64,000 nucleotides of DNA, taken from the NCBI GenBank assembly GCA_018873245.2, contig JAEMBT020000001.1, positions 8,698,220-8,762,219 of the forward strand. The letters run 5' to 3'. A program made the translations under genes and the position numbers. The notes below the pieces were generated by a model. The model was not told the origin of the DNA. It searched no databases and worked only from the letters and a program-made list of their open reading frames with translations. Below, in pieces: positions 27,801 through 38,665 of this stretch. This DNA is from Archegozetes longisetosus. Taxonomy: Eukaryota; Arthropoda; Arachnida; Sarcoptiformes; Trhypochthoniidae. How positions within the stretch are numbered: position 1 is the stretch's first letter; the number at the start of each line of letters is the position of its first letter.

Positions 27801-29405
27801 ACTGATTATTAGGAAAATTATGCATAAGATTAAAAAAGATCCGATTAAGATGATGAAGAAAAAGTTGATCGCGAAAGCTATTAAAGGGACAGTTGCTGTC
27901 GGTGTGGTCTCTGGTATTTCAGATTTAGCAGGTATTTGATGAACACAATTATTTTTGGAAATATAGTTTCGGAAATAAGCTTTGGTTGTGTATTATGTGG
28001 TCTATTTGTCGATCATATTCCTCTTTAGAAAATCATTTTTTAATAAATTGTTTAATAATCGAATCATTTACCAGAAGAATAGAATGCGGCAATGTTTTCG
28101 TAGTATTCACGTATCCCTTTCTTTCAGTAAAATTTTCAGTTAATTACATATTTTTACGGAGTATAATCAGAGATTAGATAACTTATAAGTCGGTAGCTCA
28201 TATTAAAACAGATTAGACTAAAAACTTCGGTTCAAATATTTAACATTTTTTGTAGGAAAAAATTCTAATCAACTAATTGCTCATTCCTTGAACTATCATA
28301 AACTTGAAAAGATTAAGACTTATGAATAATAGTTAGGTAGAAATCAAATTCACTTAAATTATTTGGTGGAAGAACAAGATAAGCGACTGCTTATATGGGA
28401 TTCAGTCTCAGGTTTTCTAAATCATTTTATACAAATGCAGTCATAAATTATTAGGAAATCAATTCATCACATCTAAATATTTTGGAACACATGATACACA
28501 TTCTTAAAAAAAGGGTAATTAATTCTGATTCTTATATGACAATAGAGCTGAAGAAACGTCCGCCGATAGCTAAATACCGTGTGACAGGAATTGTGGACCT
28601 GTCGAGTAAGAACAGACAACGAAATGATTATGAAAGTGAAGAACACAAACCAAAAGATTACGAACTGAAAGCAGAGAAAAAACACGCCTGGCCTTTCAAT
28701 GAGGACGAAGATGTCATATATGAGAAATGGAATAAATTTCCACATGAAACAAATTCGGACTATCTCCATGATAAAGTCAAGTACAATCACAAATCATTCC
28801 ATGAATTGCATCCAGAAATTCTTCATCTGGTCCATGATATTCATGGGATGTTTGCTAAGAAAAAAGTTTATGTTTCTGCTCCTGATTTAGAAAGTCCTTT
28901 AGTATTGTTCGGACATTTGTTGAAATTAGGCGATAGTCTTATACCTAGTATTAGGATTAGGATTCCTTTTGTTGAATATTTGATCAGTTCTTTTCATAAA
29001 AAGACTAAACCCAAAGTTGTTTATGTGAAACAGCCCTCGAAAGTGGAGTACGTTCCAGTCCCCTATAAAGAAGAAGATCTGACCTATACTTATGACACTC
29101 AAGAACCTCAAAATAATGTTGAATATGTCGGACCTCAGAGAACGTTGGATGATAAACAGTCGGAGAATCCTAATATTCAGTATATACATCAAATGCCTGG
29201 TCGTCAATATGTAGCCCCACAACAAGAAATGCCTCATCTGAACTACGAAAATGTCAATAGAGATCCTACATTTCAATCGACTATTTATAGACCCAAACCT
29301 GATTATGATTCAAGACCACCGCCTCCGGGAACACATCTTTATACAAAAATTTTTGAAAATGAGGCTAAACTCTATAAAGATAGGAAAAAAGCAGCCAAAG
29401 CTTGA
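24827..29405 (+). CDS. Secreted Tyr/Pro-rich protein of unknown function, three exons
   Basis: Exons 24827-24851 (donor AAAG|GTATGT), 27476-27931 (acceptor TTATAG, donor GCAG|GTATTT) and 28546-29405 (acceptor ACAATAG) join in frame, both introns phase 1, giving 446 residues. Exon 1 contributes MGFLISLK and exon 2 continues with a hydrophobic core ending VKC before DHNHSD, together a normal signal peptide. Exon 2 then encodes an acidic/His stretch with a duplicated IDDQ, a basic helix (KKDPIKMMKKK) and a short Ala/Val/Gly-rich segment. Exon 3 is charged, then rich in Tyr, Pro and Gln with repeated YV/EYV motifs, as in many cuticle or matrix proteins. No named domain is recognised. The exon 2-3 junction is a good but not unique choice. 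Confidence 0.72.
26067..26685. mobile_element. hAT-type MITE within an intron
   Basis: The ends are TAGGCTTGTACAAAAT and the inverse of TAGGCTTGTGCAAAGT, flanked by CTAATAAG (26059-26066) and CAAATAAG (26686-26693), an 8-bp duplication with one mismatch. The interior has several ATATGC/GTATGC words in both orientations and no transposase. It lies inside the 2.6-kb first intron of the secreted-protein gene at 24827-29405. Confidence 0.8.
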
Positions 29406-30150
29406 ATGAAGACAATTTTTTGGATAAGATTAAAGTAAAAGTTAGTCAACTATCATTTGACTCCTTATTGAATTAGTTGAACAACTCAGCCAAATACGGT
29501 TTCATACTATTAAGATAACTATTTATCTTTTAATATAGGTGTTGAATAAGCACTAACTTTAAATGAAATACTTATTATTTCATTTAAGAAATTGGTTCAA
29601 GTAAATGATGATAAAAGACACTTTAATGTCATAAAAGTTGCTTAAACTTCATGCATGTTCTCATCATTTTGAATTTTAACAATCTTGACATACATTTATT
29701 TAAGATTTGGTTGAAATCTTATTATATTAATATCGTATTTAAATAGTTTTTGTGTCAAACAATTCAAATAGCATAAGTATAAATGTTACCAAATTGCTTG
29801 TGATTTGTATAGAATTTCATGGTTATTCTGATTCTCTCTTAAAATCTTAGTCAGAATTACTTCTTTACCTGAAAGAGTAAATCAAATAATGCAAACTTAA
29901 ATGATCATATGAATTAATATTTGTAACTTTTTTCATCTTATTGTTAATGTTCATCGATTTCATTGGTTATTATCTTGAGATGTATTGTTCGTAAGTTATT
30001 ATATTGTCTTTATTTGAAATTTCTCTAATAAACTTTTTTCAAAAACTTAAGCCTGTTATTCCAAGCTGTTCTAAGCAAACTTGAAGTGAAATGAATTTAG
30101 TTTGGGAAGAAATTGAAAATTTTGATAAACAACATTTGAGAAATTTTAAA
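29406..30150. other. Intergenic stretch
   Basis: Nothing supported. A short open frame starting at 30091 runs into the adjacent MITE and is not considered a gene. Confidence 0.45.
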
Positions 30151-30154
30151 TTAA

Positions 30155-30625
30155 CTCTTCGTCACAACTGTGGGGTAAAATGTCCCAAGTTTGACTTTAA
30201 AAATCTCGTAAAAATCAACAAAACGTCGTTGCTTCTTGAGAATTTAGGTGTTCCTCAGTCATATATCTGGCTTTGAATGACAAAAAAGCCGTTAATTTAG
30301 ACTTATAACTTTATTTAAAAAAAATTTCTGGCAACATGTTTGGCTGAGGACAGAAATTTCCCCTAACATTGCAGTGCTTTATGTTTACTATATGTGTCAC
30401 AGTGCTGTAATGCCACTACTAGCAATTTGAACCACTGATAACGCTGTAGCAGATAATAACTAAAAATTAATTAATTAGTAAATTTAAACTTCGAAAACAA
30501 GGGCTAACCTTGATTCTCAAAGCATTCAGACTAACCTAGAACAGATATAAAGGGTGAAAAACGAGGGGTAACATTTTACCCCACAGTTAATTTTACGTTT
30601 TCGGAAGTTAAGTTGTGACGAAGGG
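30155..30625. mobile_element. piggyBac-type MITE with TTAA flanks
   Basis: The ends are CTCTTCGTCACAAC and the inverse of CCCTTCGTCACAAC, immediately flanked by TTAA at 30151-30154 and 30626-30629. TTAA target sites and CCY-like tips are characteristic of piggyBac elements. A second internal inverted pair, GTGGGGTAAAATGT, lies near both ends. No coding sequence across 471 bp, so it is non-autonomous. Confidence 0.85.
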
Positions 30626-31039
30626 TTAAAGTAACTATAGATTCAAAGTCTGACATTGTGCAGTACTAATCTATATTTGAATTAAATTATAATAAACAGT
30701 GATGGTAACGTTCCACGCTCGACTTTTAGAAGCGAGCGAGCGTCGAGCGTTTACAGATCGTCAAGTCGTTTTGTTAGTGTTAAGATTACAAACAATTTTG
30801 AAACAGTAACACTAAACGTTATATTCGAATCACATAATTTAAATTCACTTTGCATCTGAAAATTCTTTTGCATTGAAAAAATGATGCACATAGAGCTAAG
30901 CCGTCACAGCTATTGCTTACTGTCGTTGGGTTCTAAAAGTTTGAGACTCTATTTGAGGGTAGCGGCCAATTGTTGCGTAATTAAGTTTAACAAAATGGTT
31001 AATCATTGGTTTAACACTTCAAAGCTTCATATTATGCTA

Positions 31040-31220
31040 TGAAATCATATCTATGATACTTCAATCAACCAAACCAATAGTTTCGTTCACTCAAAACAAT
31101 TTGAATCATAACTGTTACGATCACTATGATCCCTGTGACCATTATGACCTATATGACCCAAATTGATATGAATAAACGATATGATTGGTTTGACTAATTG
31201 AAGCGTAATAGAAATCATTT
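31040..31220. mobile_element. Short inverted-repeat element
   Basis: Imperfect arms of about 45 bp, with CTTCAATCAACCAAACCAAT on the left and CTTCAATTAGTCAAACCAAT read inward from the right. The centre holds degenerate GATCACTATGATC-like repeats. Boundaries are approximate and no target duplication is clear. Confidence 0.55.
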
Positions 31221-31759
31221 GATGACATAAAAGGCAACCGTATATATGTTAAACGAATAATTATAAGATATAGCTAAATTATGCAATAATTGATCGCTGC
31301 TCCAAACTTTTAGTTACTGAAGTTCCTGTTTTAAGATAGTATCAGCACCTACTGGTTGCCAGCATTTGCCGTAAGTTCAAGATTGTGTATTCGAACTCGG
31401 GCTCATAACCTACGAGATTTATAGCTTCCAATTTAAGTTAGTAGTTAAGTTAATGCCCAATTTTGGGCCATTTGAGGCCCCGATAAAGCCTATGCTATTT
31501 GATACAACTTATTGAGTAGAGTAACTTTATCTATGGGCACTTGAAATTCATGGCTTAGAGGCGTTATGGGGTGTCAAATCTCGCGAAAAAATTGCCAGAA
31601 TTCGAAAAAATAAGGTATCAAAACACATGTATTCGAGTTTAAGAAGTCTCATTATTTTATTTTCAAGAGGATTGAATCAATTGTTTCCGAGATATTCATT
31701 AAAAATAACTAAACAAGGCATTTAGTCAGGACAACCCGTTTTTCACCCCTTGCTGCGCG

Positions 31760-32091
31760 GAAGCATGCTTTTTAAAGAGCATTGACTGTTACTGACTGGG
31801 CCATAAGCCTTCCCAGCACACACCAGCCAGGAAATAATTAAATTAAAGTTGAAGATTAAAAATAAAATCGATTGATGTCAGTATCATAAATGAACTCACC
31901 CAGCAATCCCGACGCTGGTATCCACAAACCAGCTGGGTTATAACCGCTTGTATCCGACATGGCTTAACCGACATGTGATACCGGTTGTCTTAGCCAGTCA
32001 TAGAAGACTTTCCTGCCGCTACCGCGGGGAGGTGACCTGATTTCGGGTACATGCGCTGGTAGATTGTATCTTTTGGGGCGGTTACTTTAGA
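31760..32091. other. GC-rich repeat-like patch
   Basis: This stretch has clearly higher GC than its surroundings, with words such as CGACGCTGGTATCC and CCGCTACCGCGGGGAGG. Both strands are broken by stops. It looks like the remnant of a foreign or repetitive element of unidentified type. Confidence 0.35.
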
Positions 32092-32692
32092 TGATCGATC
32101 CTAATAGTACTCGATGTGAGGAGTCTAACCATGCCCACATTTTATTCTTAAGTTATGTAAAAATTATTTTTTAAAAATTCAAAAAGTAGTTTCAACGCTA
32201 GGTAGCCCCTCCGGAACGCGCACGTGCAATTCCTATCCACCATCCCCCAACTTTTCACCCTAATGTATTTTCAATATATGAAAATTGCATTAATAATGAT
32301 TTTTATGAATTTTTATATTTTAATTTTTATATCTTTTCGTTTTTTATTTTTTAAATTTTATTTCTAATTTTTTGATTTTCTGATTTTACAGTGTTTTGGT
32401 TTATTTTAATTTTTTAATGAAATGGGTGTACCACTGGTCTACTTCACCCCAATGGTACATCCATAAATGATTCTTGTAATGACGGTAATAATGATGATAA
32501 TGATGATGGTGATATTAATGATGATGATAAAGATGATCCTTATGATGGTACATCTAAATCTAATTGTTGTGTCTAATTCAGTTTTACCGGTTCAGTCTGA
32601 TTTTTGGAGCGTAATTTATGAACGAAATATCGAATGTAGTATGTTGTTAGACTCCTCACATTGAGTAGTATTAGGATCGATCATCAAGGTTA
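32092..32692. mobile_element. Inverted-repeat element with AT-rich, ATG-repeat interior
   Basis: Arms of about 45 bp match in inverted orientation: GATGATCGATCCTAATA then GTGAGGAGTCTAAC at 32092-32135, and the same read inward from 32692. The interior is AT-rich and includes a degenerate ATG/GAT trinucleotide run at about 32480-32550. It is a likely non-autonomous DNA transposon; the target duplication is not resolved. Confidence 0.6.
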
Positions 32693-33071
32693 AACACCCG
32701 GAAAAGGTACCTATAACCGGTCCAAACCTTGGTGCGCTTTACTACAAGTCTAAATTACATCTATTATAAGGCCTCTGTGAAGTTTTAAGGCCGAGTAGGG
32801 TGAATCTTAGCAATCCCTGCTCGGGGTGTTCCTATTGACCTATATCAACGACTCATATATCGTTGGAAAGGTCTCGACATACAGAGCTCAACGATGCCAG
32901 ACATGGTAACCTGTGAGCTCGAGTTTACCGACGGGTGACCTTTGACTTCTGACCTCTGACCAAAATACTTAACCCCTACAACATATATATAGTTGGAAGG
33001 GTCTCTTCAAACTGAATACAATGATAACACTCATATCATTTTGAGACTGTTGAGTGCCCCATGCTCTTACT
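32693..33071. other. Repeat-like stretch
   Basis: This stretch contains short reiterated motifs (TGACCTTTGACTTCTGACC, and two ATAT-GTTGGAA-GGTCTC blocks about 120 bp apart). It is probably degenerate repetitive DNA. No gene. Confidence 0.35.
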
Positions 33072-33610
33072 ATTGAAAATAAAGAAAAACGACCGGAATT
33101 TTGTGAAAAAAACCTCGATGTGTTTCGAGCCTCATTTGATATGCTAGAACGGATTATTGCTATTGATGAATCGTGATTGAAAAGTTATGACCCAGAAGAT
33201 GCTAGATCAGCAAAAAGTTGGTGCTTACCTGGACAAAAGCCGTAAATACATAAAGTTAATTTTTTAAATTTAAAATATGCTAGTGACGTTATTTTTATAT
33301 CTAAGCCAATCAAAGTTGGCTCAACAATGGGAGACTGGAAGCTAATGGTAATAGCGGCTGTACATCAAAATCGGATAATCGCTTACAAAATATTACCAAA
33401 AAATAAAAATTTCAACCACGAATTTATTTGCAATTTTTAGAGGAAGTCTTGCATCCAGTAGTCAGAGAGATGCGTACACGCCCTCCACTAATTATCCAGG
33501 ATAATGCTACACCACATCGATATGACGATGTCACTTCCTTCTATACTCGACATAGATGGACCCTCTTAAAACATCCCCCTTATAGTCCCGATCTTAATCC
33601 GACAGATCGT
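33072..33610 (+). pseudogene. mariner (DD34D) transposase pseudogene
   Basis: Three blocks in shifted frames give a mariner catalytic core: ERIIAIDES followed by KSYDPEDARSAKSW (first Asp), then MGDWKLMVIAAVHQNRII, then LIIQDNATPH (second Asp) and HPPYSPDLNPTD (third Asp). From the Asp of QDN to the Asp of NPTD there are 34 intervening residues, the DD34D signature of mariner proper. A stop replaces the usual Trp after DES, other stops and shifts separate the blocks, and the N-terminal DNA-binding part is not seen. Non-functional. Confidence 0.82.
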
Positions 33611-34461
33611 TCAGACAGATCTGCACGGTTTTTCAATGGATTTCAAGACTTCTTCAACATGAGCCTTCAATTTTTCATAAGAATATTACTCAAAAATTAT
33701 TTTCTTAAAAGCACGTTAATGGAATGTGAATAATAACAATAGTAAAACACTAAGTAGATAGGAGTTTTCTACAGAAGCCTTGAATCTAATATGAATTACG
33801 CTAGAAGTCAAAAAAACAATGCAAAATTTGTTCTGATAACCTGAACCAATTTCCATCTGAATGAGAAACAAATTCATAGTAAAGTTAAGTTTCAATCTTT
33901 CAAGTAAGATCAAAAGTTAGTGTGTGTCCCTCTTGAAAAAGCAAGTGAACCATTTCGTATTTTATGGAAAATGAATTTCGAATCAATAATACATTTATAG
34001 CATTTATCGATTTTAGATATTATATTATTCTCTTTATTAGACCTGAAAATACAAACATAAGAAAATTATTAAACTTTTTACAAATAAGAAACAAGTGCTA
34101 CAATTTAATCAAATTCACATTTATTGACTTAGGCTAAGAGTATTAAATTTTATTCTTTTCAATGTTAAAACAGAAAAAGTAATGAATACACACAAGTCTT
34201 GTTACATAAATATCTGAATATTAAATATTGATTTCACTTAAAAATAGATTATTTGGCTTACTATAATTTGCCTTTTAAACTTCAGTGCATAAGCTTATCG
34301 TGTTCATTGAAAGAGAAACACCAGAATCAGTAGCTTTAAGTTTGACTAAACTAAAGCTAGTTATCTCATATCTCAGTGCAGCAAATCAGGTCAAATCTCA
34401 ACAATTTAACTAAATGCATTTATTGAATATAGTTTAGAAATTACATTATTTTAACATAAAA

Positions 34462-35798
34462 ATGGACACTTTTGATATAAATCAAGTTCTGTCAAATGAA
34501 ATTGTGTTAAATTCAGCTGAAACTCATTTGTATAAAATCGGGTTATGTCTGACTTCTTTAAATCCTACAAACAGATCCAAATTCAATGATCCTCTACTAG
34601 TTTTCTTAGTCATTATTATCTCAATGATAAAAACTTTGGCCCCATTTTTTGAAGTAAAAAATGAATATTTTTCCTTAATTATTGGAGATCTCTCTTATTT
34701 GATTGACATAAGAATCCATTTGATCATTGCAATTGCTCTCTACCAACTTTTGGCTCTGTCTTCACAGCTTATATATTATTACAATTATAAGAATGACATT
34801 AAACCTGATTATCTTAAAGTATTTGAAATGATGTCGGGTTTGGTTTCACCAAAAAGTATTGGATTAACAAATAAACAACAAATCTTTAAATTGATAAAAC
34901 TATCAAAATCTTTGTTTTTTGTCTGTAAACTGACTACTGAGAGACTATTGCCAATTTTAATGTTCACTAGTATGATGTCAATGTATTTTATGAAATGCTC
35001 AGTCACAGAAACAATTATATTCGGTGTTCCTAACAGTTTATTTTTCGTATGGTTTGCTTATTATATACATTCAATTAACTTGTGGCAAGTCGTATATTTC
35101 TTTATTATTTGTAAATATATAAAAATTAGACTAAAAGAGGCAAATCATTTAATCTCGATAATAAAAGATGAAAGAAGTCATAAGAGTATTGTTAGAAATA
35201 TTAGTTCACTGAATTCATTATATTCTGAAATTAGTGAATACAATGAAAATTTTTGGTCGAAGTATTTGTTAACAATTTGGTTGATCTATGGTTCGTTCAT
35301 TATCCTTGGTCTGTACATTTTCTTATTCTTTGAGATGAATATAATTTTGAGAACTATCATCGGATATTGTTTTATACTCGGAATTGTTGCCTTCATTATC
35401 ATCATAAATATTGCCTCATCAGTCAATTTCGAAGTGAATAAAATCTATAAAATATTCAATGGATTGATGGCTTCTCAATCAAATCCCTGTTTCAGAAGAA
35501 CTTTTAGATTGATTTTTTATAATTCTATCTCGAGTCAAACTAAGGTAATGATAAAATTTTGTTCTAAAGCTTAAGAGATAATAAGGAAATATAAGTTTTT
35601 AGAAGACTCAAAATATGTATTGTAAAATTAATTTTTTCTATTTGATTATCAATTTTTGATTAATAGTTGATGGCATTCATAGAAAGAGTTGGTCAGAAAA
35701 GAGTTGGATTTTCTTGTTGGAAGTTATTTACTATTAATTTTTTCCGATGTTATGAAGTAATTATTTATTTATTTGTGATTTATTTCAATTTAATCTAG
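34462..35798 (+). CDS. Gustatory-receptor-like 7TM chemoreceptor, subfamily A, copy A1
   Basis: Exon 1 (34462-35544, 361 codons) carries six predicted membrane segments (about residues 45-65, 75-105, 150-175, 180-215, 270-292, 295-318) and a cytosolic loop ending SISSQTK. I join it through AAG|GTAATG to CAG|AAAAGAG and exon 2 at 35697-35798 (33 codons, 152-bp intron), which encodes VGFSCWKLFTIN and a hydrophobic seventh segment, giving 394 residues. A phase-0 intron just before TM7 is a known feature of the arthropod gustatory receptor superfamily. Without splicing the frame would read 370 residues and lack TM7. Inverted-topology ligand-gated channels of this superfamily act in sensory-neuron dendrites. 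The ligand is unknown. Paralogues lie at 51.5, 55.1 and 57.4 kb. Confidence 0.8.
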
Positions 35799-37012
35799 AA
35801 CTCTTTTCCAAACTATTCTTCTACAGGTTATTGCTTTAATGATAACAGTGTTTCTGAAAATAGTTCAAATTTCAAGTCTATAATTAAATATTGAAATTAA
35901 ATGAATTATATTTGGCAATATTTCTGTGGCTTACATTCAGAATAATGTTCCATAAGTCACAAGTTTGATCATCACTTGAATTTATCACTATATTCATAAA
36001 TTCATTCTAACGAAAATAATTAAATGTAAGATAAGGATAATATGAGGTCACTCTGTACTTAGCGTTATTTTCACTCAGGCTAATCATAACGTTAATCTAC
36101 TTCAAGAAAATTAACTGAACTTTATCAGACAGAACCTGCGAATTTAACCTAGCATAGAGTAATAAAATTAATATAATTGAAAAATAGATTAAATGAAGAC
36201 ATGAATTGATGTCCCGTTTCATTCTTTAGAATATTTCATAAAATGAAAAAAAGTAGTTTTAAGCTCTTTTCTGTCAAAATGGAGAGGAAAAAATCACTGC
36301 ACTTATTATCACAGTTTCGTTAAGTCTTTAAACTAATGTTAAAATGTAATATTTTTCTGAATTTCATGAATGTTTATATTAATACCACTTATTACAAATT
36401 GTAAAACATATAAAGAAACATATATTGTCTGAATGAACGATTGGTTGTATATTTGTTTGAAAGATTCAGTAATAAACTCAATTCGTCGGTCTCTCACTAC
36501 TCAGTTGCATAATAATTCGTTAAAACTATACTCAAAGTAAATAAAATGTTAGGAGAATTTTCTTAAATAATTTGAAGATTAAGTAATGAAAATTGCAGTT
36601 AATTTATTGATCTGATTGTTAATTCTTAGTCATCGACTGATCATTATCTACTGAGTGCTTCTGCATAATTTCTTGTATGACTTCATATCTATATTGCATT
36701 TAATCTATAATTTTGACGAGTTTTCAGCAATAACAACGGCCTTATATTGCACTGAACAACATTTTAGAGGCATAAGGAAAACGGATACTAGTTATCAGAA
36801 GAATGAAGAGTGGCAGTCGATTCATAAGATCGTGGAGATATAAAATCAAGCTATGAAAAGTCTAACAAAGTGTACATTAAACAAAAGCTACTACTCTGAC
36901 GTTTGACACATTAAGATAAGATAATCTTATCTTTTTTATTTAACTGCATTGCAAGAACTTTTATCATTCTTTTCCATGAGAAAAGAAATTTTGTCTCCGT
37001 TTAAAAGAAAAA
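35799..37012. other. Intergenic stretch with shared 3' flank
   Basis: The first roughly 150 bp resemble the sequence downstream of the other subfamily A copies, so the duplicated unit included 3' flank. Beyond that I see nothing. Confidence 0.5.
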
Positions 37013-37333
37013 ATGGATGAAATTAGTAAATACGAAGTTTTCAAAGAATTGAAACTGAGTCAAGATTTCATCGAAAATATCAAGCTTTTTTATGCTTTTA
37101 AATATTTTATTGATAAAATTAATATTATCGCTATCACAAAAGATGACGAAACTTTTGTTTTTGGTGATAATTGGGATGGAGTTTTAGGTTTTGGTCATGA
37201 GAATGAAGTAGGAATGATGATTCAAAACGAAGACTTGAGTAATAAACAGTCCTTGATTTCAAGAATTTTTGGGGTCGGAGTAATTCTCATTCTAATATGG
37301 ACCCACTTTTTGAAGAAATACGTTAACTCATAG
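37013..37333 (+). pseudogene. RCBTB-like (RCC1 repeat) gene fragment, truncated by a MITE
   Basis: The ATG-started frame has 106 codons. Residues about 8-65 resemble the N-terminus and first RCC1 blade of RCBTB-type proteins: KYEVFKELKLSQDFIENIK, then IIAITKDDETFVFGDNWDG and LGFGHENEV, matching the family pattern of a TKDDE-x-(Y/F) strand followed by (G)xNxxGxLGxG. Full proteins have several RCC1 repeats and a C-terminal BTB domain; here only one repeat is present. The last codons (THFLKKYVNS) are encoded by the hairpin MITE starting at 37301. It is therefore a broken copy, or a first exon whose remainder I cannot find. Confidence 0.55.
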
Positions 37334-37441
37334 GCCTTTTACTATACATTAAAAAACTTTCTATATTGAATTCAATGTAGAAAGTATTTTTAATGCATAG
37401 TAAAAGGCCCATTCGTTAATGCACCTCTTCAAAAACTGGGT
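37301..37441. mobile_element. Hairpin MITE, copy 2
   Basis: Same family as 22934-23073: GGCCTTTTACTATACATTA, a central palindrome around ATTGAATTCAAT, and outer arms ACCCACTTTTTGAAGA and the inverse of ACCCAGTTTTTGAAGA. It supplies the stop codon of the RCBTB-like fragment. Confidence 0.8.
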
Positions 37442-37535
37442 TTATGTGACATATGTTATTCATCATTAGTAGTCATTATAATCACATTCTCTTTCAATGA
37501 TTTAAAATCATTGTTTCAATAAATTGGTTTCGGGA

Positions 37536-37673
37536 GATTATAAACTCACCAAAGTTGTGATTGATTTGAGAAAAAAGACCAGATTTAGTGCTTCGGCTTT
37601 ATTCGATCTGAAAAGTGTAACTGTTCTTATGATTTGTGGTCATGTTGCTAATTGTACTGTTATTCCCATATAA
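37536..37673 (+). pseudogene. Orphan last-exon fragment of a subfamily B gustatory receptor
   Basis: Forty-five codons align without gaps to the C-terminal end of the receptor at 38666-39896: DYKLTKVVIDLRKK, then FSASALFDLKSVTVLMICG. The conserved Gln codon in the terminal NYxxxLIQ motif is replaced by TAA (CAA to TAA), and the Tyr is Cys. No upstream exon 1 or first half of exon 2 is present. It is the remnant of an additional gene in the tandem array, cut down by deletion. Confidence 0.8.
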
Positions 37674-38458
37674 ATCAGTAATTACTAAACACTTTATCTT
37701 TTCTTTTCTCACTTACTATTTAGTATAAAATAGACTAATGAAAAATTGAGTTTATCCTATTCGAATCGTAATGGAGTTAATTGGGCCAAAGTTTGAAGAA
37801 TCTCGCATTTCATTGAATGATCAACTCTATAATTATGTATTCAGTTTTATTCATATGAGTAAAGTTTAGTGTATTATTTTTGTTTAATTATAACTACTAC
37901 TTGTTTTAAATTTAAAATGAATCCTAATTACTTTTTTTTATAATAGATTAAATAATCAAAGAATCAAATTTTTGCTCATTGTAAATAAAATAAATGGAAA
38001 AATTAGGATTTCAAATCAGTTAGATCCAAAATTTATTTTTCACAAACTATTGAGTGGTCTAACTTTGACTTCATGCAGAACAGTCCCTATTTTCTCCATT
38101 GAATTTTCTACTTTTAAATTTATTGAGTTAAGAAAATTATAGTTTTAGTCTTTAATTTCGTTTTTTAGTTTAAAATTGGTTTCAGGATGTATTATGATTA
38201 GTATTATAAAGTATAGAATTTTTTATTATATGTTTTAAATCCTAATAATTTTAGTTTAAAAGCTTTCATTAATTAGTTACAAAGTTTTGATGCAGTCATC
38301 TATTTATAAACACAAAATCAATGAAAGTAGTGGATATTTTATGAGAGTTCGAGAAATTTAAAAATTTTGCTGATATGAAAATAATAGTTATTATATTTTA
38401 GAAGTTATTATCTATCATACTATATAATATTTAAAATTCTGTTATAATATAATGCTCA

Positions 38459-38482
38459 ATGCACGCACTCCCATGCACGCAA
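38459..38482. promoter_or_regulatory. Duplicated ATGCACGCA motif upstream of receptor B2
   Basis: Two copies of ATGCACGCA (38459-38467 and 38473-38481), about 185-207 bp before the start codon. The same word occurs once upstream of each of the other two intact subfamily B genes. It is a candidate promoter or enhancer element. Confidence 0.45.
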
Positions 38483-38665
38483 CCAAGCAATCAAAATCAT
38501 CAGTAAAGTTATTATGAGTAAAAGACCAACTGAAGTAGTTTTTAAGAATATGAATAAAAAATTGGATTATGCATAAAATATACTTAAGATTGAGAAATAA
38601 AGTCAAAGTTCTCAAATAATATCTGTTTTCAGTTTAAAGGTTAGAATATTCAACATTTATTAATA

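Noticed and set aside
28473..29276. Minus-strand frames of 105 and 116 codons
   Set aside because: Shadows of exon 3 of the secreted-protein gene on the plus strand.
30091..30276. 61-codon plus-strand frame
   Set aside because: Two-thirds of it lies in the piggyBac-type MITE starting at 30155.
31385..31415. TTCGAACTCGG resembling a tRNA T-arm
   Set aside because: No matching acceptor stem, D-arm or anticodon arm around it.
32467..32664. Met-rich 65-codon frame
   Set aside because: Product of an ATG/GAT trinucleotide run inside an inverted-repeat element.
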